NCBI GenBank assembly: GCA_029339505.1 | Contig: JAQISU010000182.1 | Coordinates: forward strand, 2,332,501-2,396,500 | Source: Unio delphinus | Taxonomy: Eukaryota; Mollusca; Bivalvia; Unionida; Unionidae | Direction: 5' to 3' | Length of the DNA stretch: 64,000 bases | Shown: positions 53,756-62,194 of the stretch, one piece after another | Layout of the letters: each line of letters starts with the position of its first letter | Numbering within the stretch: position 1 is the stretch's first letter | Notes under the pieces: generated by a model | What the model saw: only the letters and a program-made list of their open reading frames with translations | Database searches by the model: none | What the model was told of the DNA's origin: nothing | Program-made: the position numbers and the translations under genes

Positions 53756-55241
53756 TTAAGGGAAATTGCTAGTAGCTTCAGCCGGAAAATCATCTAAAAA
53801 TTCTAAACACCAAGTTATTTTTGATCTAATGGTGGATTTATCAACCGCGACGACATTAAAGTTTTGTTCGCGACCCTTCATAATTAACGTCGCGGTGCCA
53901 CTAGAGTAGGTTTTACCGTCCGCGATTATATTAAATTGATGGATAGAGATCCACGTTAGCCTGTAGATGCCATCGACCACTTTGTTCTTAAGATATCGCC
54001 CCTCACTTCGACATCCGCCTGGATACCGATGGACAGTGTAGTATAAACGTCTCTTATCCAATCCATGGTTCCATGATCGACCGTATACACGATATTTGTA
54101 ACGCCTATGTCTGGATGCGGAATCTTTACCTTTTCAGATTTTTCTTTTATTTTAAGAATATCGTCGTAAACGTCGAGATAGGTTTTTTTGATTTCGGTAT
54201 ATTTTATCATCGTTTCATCGCGGCGTTTAAAAAATGAAATCGAAAGTAGGTTAAATTCCAAACCTTTTTGGGTGCCATAATGCCCTTTGAGTTGAGAATA
54301 TGTCGTCGTGATATTGTAACTTTCAGAGCCCTCAAAGAAATTATTAACCATTTCATTGGTGCGCTTTTGTTTGTCAATAGCTTTTTAACTTCAGCGAGAG
54401 TCATGCCTGTCAGAGATGTGGTTTCAGACGCAGGTGTTCTCCCTAAAAATTTATTAACGATGGTATTAAGTGTTGTTTGTTTCACCATAAACATATTAAT
54501 ATCTTTGAGAGTCATCGTAGATGTAGCCGGGGCACCAAAGAAATTATTAGCGACGTAGGCATTGTGAGTATGCTTGTCAATAAACTCGCTAATTTCAGCG
54601 AGAGTCATACCTGCCACAAGCGGGGTTCCAACAAACTTAACAACGACGTCGTTAGTGGTTTTTTGTACCTTATCAAAATTTTCTTTTAGTTTAGAAATAT
54701 CATTGTAAATATCGAGATAATTTGCCTTGATTTCCTTTTTCATTCATTATCCTTCCCGCGTCCCTGTTAAAAAAGAATAAAGATAGAAAGTTTTTAATTT
54801 CAGCGAGAGTCATGCCAACCACAAGCGGGGTTCCAAAGAATTTATGTACGACATTTTTGCGAAAATTATTATAACCTCGTATATGATCATCCAGCTCACG
54901 GCCGCGGGTGGCAATTATGCTGTCGTGGGCGTCAGTCGCGTCGGTGATCGTAGACACAAGTTCGCCTGGTTTAAGTTGTCCATCGTTGGAATACAGCGCA
55001 ATAGAGTTTTCAGCGGCGTCGCGCTGCCGTATCAAAATGTCATTCACGGATATATTACTGGTTTTCAATTTACCCTGACGATCTTGAAATACAACTATTT
55101 CGTTCGGGTCAACACTTGCTAAATTTAACGTCTCAGCGATTTCATCTTCAATTATTTTTTTTTACATCCTCGATAGAATCCGCAGATGTTTTTTGTGGTT
55201 GGTTTCGACATTGACAGAGATCGTCCCCAAATATCAATCAT
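53756..55241 (-). pseudogene. fibre-like structural protein with expanded repeat, broken (copy 2)
   Basis: Starts MIDIWGRSLS at 55241. Near-identical to copy 1 over the EIVVFQDRQGKLKTS block. The centre repeats a unit of about 45 residues typed by FFGTPLVVGMTLAEIKNFL, FVGTPLVAGMTLAEISEFI, FFGAPATSTMTLKDINMFM and a TGMTLAEVKKLL form. C-terminal VVYTIQHG-type sequence appears as NIVYTVDHGTMDWI. At least four shifts. The repeats suggest a trimeric fibre or stalk; this is inference. Confidence 0.55.
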
Positions 55242-55263
55242 TATTGTAAAGACTCTAGTATTT

Positions 55264-55701
55264 TTAATTTATTGATTCTCTAAAATTACCTTGTAATTTC
55301 CCACTCGTGTATTTATTTACAACCAGATGATGTGGTTTCTGTGACGATGAAATCTCCGCGAGGACATTTAATACTTCATGGCCGCATATCGGTGGATCAT
55401 TTAATTGTTGTGTTGGCAGCGTGGAATAAAAAATCGGAAACTCTTTGAGTTTCATCGAAGAATTTATATACCGCATAAACTTGCTTGGCGGAGCTAACCC
55501 ATATGAATCGAAATAGACAATCCCACGTGGATCAATCGCGTATGCAACCCAGTGAGTTCCCGATCCGTTACTGTTATCAAGATTGATGATACCGGTTTCG
55601 ACGCGTTTAGGTTTTCTCGGTAATTGATCTCTCATAAAAACCCCTCTGAAGATTTTTATCGCTAGTTTCTTATCAGCATCTATTAAATCAAAATTGGACA
55701 T
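55264..55701 (-). CDS. adenain-like cysteine protease (copy 2)
   Basis: 145 residues from MSNFDLIDADKKL at 55701; the longer frame upstream is not conserved. Motifs in order: GTHWVAYAIDPR (presumed catalytic His), IVYFDSYGLAPP (acidic partner), and PPICGHEVLNVL (presumed Cys nucleophile). This is the maturation protease class of adenoviruses and Polintons, expected to cut virion precursors. No break seen. It sits between the small hydrophobic virion protein and the fibre-like gene. Confidence 0.8.
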   Translation of the reverse strand: MSNFDLIDADKKLAIKIFRGVFMRDQLPRKPKRVETGIINLDNSNGSGTHWVAYAIDPRGIVYFDSYGLAPPSKFMRYINSSMKLKEFPIFYSTLPTQQLNDPPICGHEVLNVLAEISSSQKPHHLVVNKYTSGKLQGNFRESIN

Positions 55702-55721
55702 AGGGAGAATTGGGCTTTCAA

Positions 55722-56201
55722 CTAATAAACCGTTCCTGGTATTCTCAGACCGGATCCGTGAACGGATCTCCCGCTGTACCATGAATACGGGGTTCCTGGT
55801 AGTCTTAAATCCTTTCCCTTTTTTTTATATCCTTTCCCAGTTGCCTTTTTTAACGCCATCCCTGCCGCGGTTCCAACGGCTCCCAACGCCGCCGCCTTCG
55901 CCACCGCTGGGGCAGCCGCTGCAATCAATGCTGGTATTGCAGCTAACAATGGAAATATACCACCTGATTTTATCATGTTGGCGACTGCGGCTTTTGAAAA
56001 TACAATTTGAATCCCTCGCCGTTTCTTTAGCGCATCATTGAAATGTTTTATTTGACGATCCGTCAGTGATATTTTATGTGTACCGCCGGACATCTGCGCT
56101 GGTTTTAACGTTATTGTGGTTCCACATTCTTTAGCGGATTTTGATCGCAATTTCTTGACTTGACCATCAGTCAGCTTGACACTAACAACACTATATGACA
56201 T
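55722..56201 (-). CDS. small basic/hydrophobic virion protein (copy 2)
   Basis: 159 residues from MSYSVVSVKLTDGQVKKL. The N-terminal half has two related segments (VKLTDGQVKKL and ISLTDRQIKHF) with SGG turns. An Ala-rich hydrophobic region follows (PALIAAAAPAVAKAAALGAV), then a Lys/Gly/Tyr-rich tail. Homologous proteins neighbour the major capsid gene in many invertebrate Polinton-like elements. It may act as a core or membrane-active capsid protein. Unbroken. Confidence 0.65.
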   Translation of the reverse strand: MSYSVVSVKLTDGQVKKLRSKSAKECGTTITLKPAQMSGGTHKISLTDRQIKHFNDALKKRRGIQIVFSKAAVANMIKSGGIFPLLAAIPALIAAAAPAVAKAAALGAVGTAAGMALKKATGKGYKKKGKDLRLPGTPYSWYSGRSVHGSGLRIPGTVY

Positions 56202-56261
56202 TTTATTGTAAAACACATTTATGCTTTCAATTGATCTAATTGGAAACTCTTCAAGTTTCAT

Positions 56262-57686
56262 TTACATATTTTCCACTGGTGCATCAACGATTCTCATTCG
56301 TCCACCAACACCTTCAAGTAGCATTGATTTGTCGCTGAGAATGACAGCAACCGCTCTATAATTAACACCACCAGGATCTATACGAGCCCTAAAATGTATG
56401 TCAACAACGGATTGCCTTGTTAAATCAAGATGTTCCAGCGAAAAGTAATAAATTGGATACAAGTTCTTAAAATCGAGTTGCGATATTTGTAAACCAGTAT
56501 TAACATTTTGATCACGACCCATATATGACAGCATCCGATGATACACACATGCTATTTGGTTGTTTCCGTAATTAAGCTGTATATCCTCAGATGGTTCTTG
56601 TTGTCCGTTTATTCTCAGTGAAACCTCACTTACCCCTAACCGATCAAATATCATATGACTGCGTTCCTGGGAACCTAATCGATTCCTATTCTGCAGCGCT
56701 ATAAATATATGACGTGGAGCTGAAACGCCTTATTTTGATGCCAGGTGCCATGTAAATGTACCATTAACATTATCCTCTTTAGCATCAGTCGTTGTTGTTA
56801 GCCAACTTATCAATGATTTGCCACCTGTATCCATAAATGAAAGTAGCCGCTCTTCCGTGGTAATTGATGGGGTCATTACTGGCATCCACAATACTATTTT
56901 ACTCAAAACAACTTTACCTTCATCGGTACCAGTATGCCAAATTGCATCATTGCCATTGCCTTTTCGTACTAACGCGATTGTGTGTTTGGCTCCATAGATG
57001 ACTTTTCTGACATTTCTGCAGAATCCAAATATGTGATGGAGTGGAATCGCACATGAAAAATATCGCTGCTGTTCTTGCAATGCTCCTTTTCGTGCTGCAA
57101 ATCCTAAATTGAAATTACCATTAACGCCTCTGAGAATGTCAAACGCAGCTCCGGGTCTAGCTCGACGTTCTGGATTAGCTGCTTCTTGTTCATCGGCTTC
57201 TGCATTATCTCTTGCTGTTAACACTTTAATGTATTGAAGGTGGTCAGCGTTATCAGTAGTATCTTTTGCAAACATCATAGACGGACCAGCCGACCTTGTA
57301 TAATCATCGGAGTATCTTTCTAGCCTGATTATTGTTGTTGCAACATCAACTTCACGGTCTATTGATTCAATTTCTTTTCCATCAATGAGATATCTTGCAC
57401 TTTCAAATAACGCCATTATGCCATTATTAACAAAACCAACTAGGATATTTTGATCATTTGCATATGGGGTATCAGCTGCAACATTTGTTACAAGTTTTCC
57501 TTCTACTTCGATAAATGCTTCACATGGCAAAAAGTATTTACTGGTATCTTGAACTTGAAGTTCAATTCGCGATCGTAGGTCGGGTTGTATTGCATGATAG
57601 AAATAGTATTGATAATCGCGGATTGAGTTGTCCTTGGGTACAGGGGCTTCCATATCAAACGCGGGATCAGCCTGTTGTTTAAACAT
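56262..57686 (-). pseudogene. major capsid protein, double jelly-roll type, one internal stop (copy 2)
   Basis: About 475 codons from MFKQQADPAFDMEAPVP at 57686 to 56262. One in-frame TAA at about 56732, where copy 1 has CAA, is the only break seen. Blocks shared with copy 1: GFVNNGIM, EIESIDREVDVATTIIRL, HHIFGFCRNVRKVIYGAKHT, NGQQEPSEDI, YYFSLEHLDLTRQSVVDIHF. Length and the two-part pattern fit the capsid proteins of invertebrate Polinton-like elements; the fold is inferred. Confidence 0.8.
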
Positions 57687-57729
57687 TTTATTAACATACT
57701 AGTGTTTTCAATTGTGAAACTCTTTGTAA

Positions 57730-58198
57730 TCATCGTCGTTTTTGTTTTCGTTTCAAACCACTTCCTGCTATCGCGTTCATGATAGCCCTATCTGTTACCG
57801 GTGAAGCCGTCAATGGCGACGGAGTCACCGAAGCAGCCAACGACGCTAGTTTTTCTTCCACTGCGCTATTTATTGCTTTGCTGATTTTTGCAGGCATCAC
57901 TGTAGTTGATGGCAGCACTGTTGGTTTCTTTCGAACCAATGATGCTATTTTATCTTTCGCGGCAGAAAATGCCTTTCCGGCAAGATTTCCAACAGCGCTG
58001 ATTCCCTTATCACGAATAATATCAATGGCTTTCATTGATAACTGTTTAGCTAATGGCGCCACTTTTGGGGCCATTATTGTAAAATAACCCTGCAATGGTA
58101 TTGCCGAAACCATCTCCGTAATATGCTCTATAGACAGGCAATCGTGAGTTCACCAGGTAGACGCTTACGGGTTTATCATGGTTGTAGTTTATGATCAT
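57730..58198 (-). pseudogene. small basic virion-block protein, one-base shift (copy 2)
   Basis: Starts MIINYNHDKPVSVYLVNSR at 58198. A one-base shift near 58090 separates this from the open 127-codon stretch with APLAKQLSMKAIDIIRDKG and the C-terminal GSGLKRKQKRR. Same protein as 11079-10672. Confidence 0.6.
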
Positions 58199-58232
58199 CT
58201 TGTTATAAAACTAGTAGTTTTTCAATTAGTGA

Positions 58233-59237
58233 TCAATCGCTGTAATAACCATGGGCGTCTCTGTGATTTTCAACTAATTCAGCAATGAGTTCTCGATTTA
58301 CACCAATGCCCATGATACCATCGGCAAATAATCGTCTACAGATATCAGCTGCTTCATTAATTATTTCCGGAGAGTTATTTCCGGCTCGTTTCCCTCCGAT
58401 GAGAACTTCCAGCCGTGATATATCACTGAGGATGTTACAAGGACAAGTAACGCTAGTGTTTTCAACTATGCCGCTGCCTAAATATCCATCTCCAGTTGAC
58501 TCCTCTTTACCAAAAAATCCAGTTGGATACTCTTTATTTACTCCACTCAATACTTTGTCTTTAAAACTCTCAAAATCATTGCGGATACTTTCTGTGATTC
58601 TAAATCTACCACGGTTTGCCAGGTATACTTTTTTTTTTATCCAATCCTCGTCGTTTTTTATATACTCTTTATACACTTTGTTTACAGCCATTTCTCTTTG
58701 ATCGAGTAAAAAATTCCACACGGTAAAGTTAATTAAATCATTGTCATTTTTAAAATTTTTAATTTTGTTGTATAAATAGTATGTAAATATATTTTGCGGT
58801 GAATACATTTTTTCTATAGTAACGTCTCCTTTCTCTTCTTCTGGTTTTCTTGCATTTGCACCTAGTTCTTCTAGTAATCGCTCTTTTTTTTGTTGTTGCC
58901 GTGAAGTAGTTACTATATCTACTGGAAGTGTTTCTAAAGACTTTTTTGTTTGTTCGGTCTCTGCTGCAATTTTTTCAAGCACACCAAGAACAGGCACTTC
59001 TCGTCGCTTGCCTTCCTCAGGAATATCTCCAAATATTGCTCGTTCAGTGGCTGTTTTCACATCTTTGGTCGCCTTATTTACCGTGGCGAACAGTTGTTCA
59101 CTTGACACAGAAAAGTCAGTCTGCGCTTGTTGTCGTTGTTGAAGTTTCTCGCGAAGTCTGTCTCGAACCGGTATAAACGTTTTAATTTCTGCTAGCCGCT
59201 CTCGGGCTAATTTAGTTGTAAGCGATTCACCTACCAT
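58233..59237 (-). CDS. conserved 334-residue virion-block protein (copy 2)
   Basis: An unbroken frame starting MVGESLTTKLARERLAEIK. N-terminal 130 residues are charged and helical, with Gln/Lys-rich coiled-coil-like runs (LREKLQQRQQAQTDF). The middle is aromatic-rich (NIFTYYLYNKIKNF). The C-terminal domain ends with LIGGKRAGNNSPEIINEAAD. The copy 1 gene (12169-11147) is broken. First gene of the leftward block. Function unknown. Confidence 0.65.
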   Translation of the reverse strand: MVGESLTTKLARERLAEIKTFIPVRDRLREKLQQRQQAQTDFSVSSEQLFATVNKATKDVKTATERAIFGDIPEEGKRREVPVLGVLEKIAAETEQTKKSLETLPVDIVTTSRQQQKKERLLEELGANARKPEEEKGDVTIEKMYSPQNIFTYYLYNKIKNFKNDNDLINFTVWNFLLDQREMAVNKVYKEYIKNDEDWIKKKVYLANRGRFRITESIRNDFESFKDKVLSGVNKEYPTGFFGKEESTGDGYLGSGIVENTSVTCPCNILSDISRLEVLIGGKRAGNNSPEIINEAADICRRLFADGIMGIGVNRELIAELVENHRDAHGYYSD

Positions 59238-59302
59238 ATAGTGTTTGTGAACTGAGTTTTCAAATGTGAAAGTATAACAATTAAAAGCTGAGTTATTAAA
59301 TA

Positions 59303-59581
59303 ATGTACCATCAAGCTAACGTATCCATCTCGGACAAGGTTAAACTGTACGACGCTATCCGCGAGTGTTTCAGAAATAACATCGCTGGGAGTTTCAGAAT
59401 TGTAATATCTGAGAACGGCGATGAACGATTTTTGTTAACGACGCGGCAACAACAACAACTACGTGAAAATGGAGGCGTCGCGGTGATTACTTGCTACCAC
59501 AACCAGATCATCCAGTACGCACATAACTGCATGAGCAAGCCCAAACTGCTGAGTATCCTTTCAGGAGAAAATCCTATGTAG
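59303..59581 (+). CDS. small unrecognised plus-strand ORF, only in copy 2
   Basis: 92 residues from MYHQANVSISDKVKLYDAI, with a compact mixed alpha/beta look (FRIVISENGDERFLLTTRQQ). It is divergent to the 334-residue gene, 65 bp away. No counterpart seen at the same place in copy 1. No family recognised. Confidence 0.4.
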   Translation: MYHQANVSISDKVKLYDAIRECFRNNIAGSFRIVISENGDERFLLTTRQQQQLRENGGVAVITCYHNQIIQYAHNCMSKPKLLSILSGENPM

Positions 59582-59664
59582 TTACAAAAAACGCTAAAAT
59601 AAAAAATAATTATTTTTTACTGAAAATTACTGAAGGCCTATTTTTTATAGTAACACTCACGTGG

Positions 59665-60031
59665 TTAGGATACTGGTTTTTCCTCGTTTAATATTTTTCT
59701 AATATCAAGAACCTTAGAACTAATTTCAGCTCGTTTTTGATACTCTTGGCCGAGCTTTTGACGTATTGCTTCAACGGTGCTAAATAGCGTTATAAATTCA
59801 TCAATATCGTTACCGTACAAACAAGCATAGATGGACTTTTGAATTCCTTTCACGAGTCTGTACATCTTAGGTAAAACATAACGACCCTTACTAGACTGAT
59901 ACTCAATGTCTTCATATTCCGAGGCAATCCTGTCACAGTCGAGATCTTTAGATAATATTATCCCTCGATTCTTTAAAATTGAAATTTCAGCAATTATAGA
60001 ATTCGCATCATATTTTTGTAATACATTTTAT
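59665..60031 (-). pseudogene. small helical protein conserved in both copies (copy 2)
   Basis: An open frame runs back to about 60031 without a clear start; the first Met in frame is at 59865. The upstream part (EISILKNRGIILSKDLD, GRYVLPKMY) aligns with copy 1, so the true start is upstream and probably shifted. Charged helices. Function unknown. Confidence 0.5.
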
Positions 60032-61341
60032 CTTTAATTTAAAAAAAAAGCAAAATAAATGGTATCAATTATGAGCGGTTATTCATTCATGAGTCCCTTA
60101 TTCAGGCTTTTGTGTCTTTGTTAGGGTCTTTTCTTTTGGCTATCCATTCCAGATGCCCTTTTCTTTTGGCTATCCATTCCGGATGCTCTTTTTTGTGACC
60201 CTAACACCGTTTCTATTAGCCGGTAGCCCATTCTGTGCTACCCTGTGGGGTTCCTCATGTGAATGTAGCGCTTTTTGCATCAATTTATACCATTTATTTT
60301 ACACCCAATTACTTTGACAAACACATAATCTCCGGCGAGGGGTCTAACTCAGCAAACACTGAAATAGATCTCTCAGAAGGTATATGAGAATTAATAGAAA
60401 AACATCTTTCGTTCGCCATCAAATAATGTATCTGCTATGGGGACCGAACACGTAGTTGATAGATCTGTGTTTACAAGACAAACACGCTACCGTTTAGACT
60501 ACTGAACTGTCATACAAAATAGAGATTTTTTAATATATATATCTTCTGATTATACTTATCAATAAGAGATTTTTAAAATAGACAATTTTACCGTATCAAC
60601 AGAAATTTCATCGTATTTAGGAAATAAAATACTAAGTACACAAAAAAAAAATAATTTAACTGTTGTTTAAAATATCATGTAAATATTACTGGGTCTTTTC
60701 AGTCACGCATGCCTGCGTCAGTGACCGATCATACAGGGTGGGAAACAATTCATATATACTTAATTAAGGGTGGTATATTTCCTTGAACTTTTTATTAATG
60801 CTGCAACATTTAATGAGAAATATTTTAAATAAAACACTAAACAAAATAATACAGTTGTTAAATAACAGCATATATTTACTCTGTTCTAATCCTCTAGACA
60901 AAATGCATTATCGATTAAATCACAAAGAGCTGTATACAGAGGAATTTTAACCACTCCCACCTACTTCAATGAATGGAAAACACTAGTGCTGCATGCTCGT
61001 TCCGGCCGAGCGAACATAGGTATTCCGCTGGATTATAAAGAACGTCTGTACTGAGAGTGTATTATAGATGGTCTAAATAAATACAACTGTTTAAATTCCA
61101 GTTTTAGTCAAAGCGACAATAAAAGGTTTTAGAAATTGTTAAGGTTGTAAATACAGCTCTACCGAAACTATATATTTACTCCATTACAGTCACGTGTGCG
61201 CGCGCCTAGTCAAGGTATACTCTCTACAGGTAATAGCAGACGGCACAATTCCTTTGACGTCATAATACAAGGGAACTTAGTGAGTAGAGTGTTATGAGTG
61301 ATTGGACTTATACATAAAGGATTTATCTCCCTTGAATCGTT
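60032..61341. other. central noncoding region of copy 2
   Basis: No supported gene. It contains a 31-bp tandem duplication (60129-60194, core ttttggctatccattcc), the block shared with copy 1 (60335-60384), a degenerate tRNA-like segment (60435-60512, minus strand) and otherwise AT-rich sequence. Confidence 0.5.
60335..60384 (+). promoter_or_regulatory. noncoding block shared by both elements (copy 2)
   Basis: AGGGGTCTAACTC followed about 30 bp later by AGAAGGTAT, as at 13231-13280. Confidence 0.45.
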
Positions 61342-61725
61342 TCAGATGTATACGAATTTTATTTTATGACCATTTCTTTTAGACAGAGCAGTTTTAATTA
61401 TACTTTCTGCAACACATCGTATTGAAGGCATACAAATGTCAAAGTATCTACTGGCTTCATTTATTGACTGAAAGCTTCTCTCTTCAATATTTTCTAAATC
61501 AAACGATTTGACCCCCCTAGAGCGTTTTGCGTGTTTGCCAGTTCCACCTAATTTTGCATTCCGACTTTGTGAGCCGGCTTGAAGATTCACAAGACAATTA
61601 TCAGTCTTCACGCCATTTATGTGATCAATCACAAATCCGTCTTCGATTAATCCGTAAAATGCTTTATAGATGGCTCTGTGACAGAGATACTTCTTCCTCC
61701 CAGCTGAAAACATCAAATATCCCAT
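61342..61725 (-). CDS. HNH homing endonuclease (NUMOD-type)
   Basis: 127 residues from MGYLMFSAGRKKYLCHRAIY. The HNH core is CHRAIYKAF...VIDHINGVKTDN...NLQAGSQSRNAK, the layout of NUMOD4-HNH homing endonucleases. A NUMOD1-like DNA-binding segment follows (FQSINEASRYFDICMPSIRC). The open frame extends upstream to about 61785 with residues like the end of a NUMOD4 domain (GGVRHRRLKEPVGWVNN), so an N-terminal part may be lost or start at a non-ATG. It is absent from copy 1. Confidence 0.75.
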   Translation of the reverse strand: MGYLMFSAGRKKYLCHRAIYKAFYGLIEDGFVIDHINGVKTDNCLVNLQAGSQSRNAKLGGTGKHAKRSRGVKSFDLENIEERSFQSINEASRYFDICMPSIRCVAESIIKTALSKRNGHKIKFVYI

Positions 61726-61906
61726 ATTATTTACCCATCCAACCGGTTCTTTTAGTCTGCGGTGCCTGACACCACCATCATTGGAGGCTTCTTAATTAAC
61801 AAGCACTGGATGAGGTTTGAAATCTTGGCTCATTTGTATAATGATACTATTTGTCTAATTTATATCTGCTTTAATTATAAACCTCTTGATATAATCTTGA
61901 GGGTTT

Positions 61907-62152
61907 TTATGATTTTGTCGCTGCATTGTTTATTCGTTTGTCATAATAGCGTTTTAGTTCACTGTATCGTTTACCCCCACAAACAAGACACAACTGCGAT
62001 TTTCCCCTTACCCCAGCCCCACATCGGAGGCATGGAAGAGGGCCAAAGGAACCGTTGCGAACACTTTGTAAATGATACCCACAGAATTCGCTTCTGCATG
62101 ATTTGTTACACGGGGTTGTTGATCCAATCATTAGCCACTTGCAGTGATTCAT
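61907..62152 (-). CDS. small Cys-rich zinc-binding protein (copy 2)
   Basis: 81 residues from MNHCKWLMIGSTTPCNKSC. Three Cys clusters: CNKSCRSEFCGYH, PCLRCG and LCLVCGGKRY. They suggest one or two zinc sites. Intact; the copy 1 gene (14255-14060) is broken. It starts 42 bp from the replication gene on the opposite strand. Confidence 0.6.
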   Translation of the reverse strand: MNHCKWLMIGSTTPCNKSCRSEFCGYHLQSVRNGSFGPLPCLRCGAGVRGKSQLCLVCGGKRYSELKRYYDKRINNAATKS

Positions 62153-62194
62153 TATACTATATTTTTCTATTTAAATACTTGTTTTAATTATAAC
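62153..62194. promoter_or_regulatory. short divergent promoter region
   Basis: Only 42 bp between the start of the leftward zinc protein and the rightward replication gene. AT-rich, with cttgttttaattataa directly before the ATG; the same element precedes the copy 1 start at 14299. Confidence 0.4.

Noticed and set aside
57779..58701. Plus-strand open frames of 102 and 138 codons
   Set aside because: Antisense to the conserved basic protein and the intact 334-residue gene.
60435..60512. tRNA-like segment on the minus strand (ends gtgttcggtcccc)
   Set aside because: D-arm and anticodon-arm look plausible, but the T-stem does not pair and there is no clean acceptor stem; at most a SINE or pseudo-tRNA remnant.
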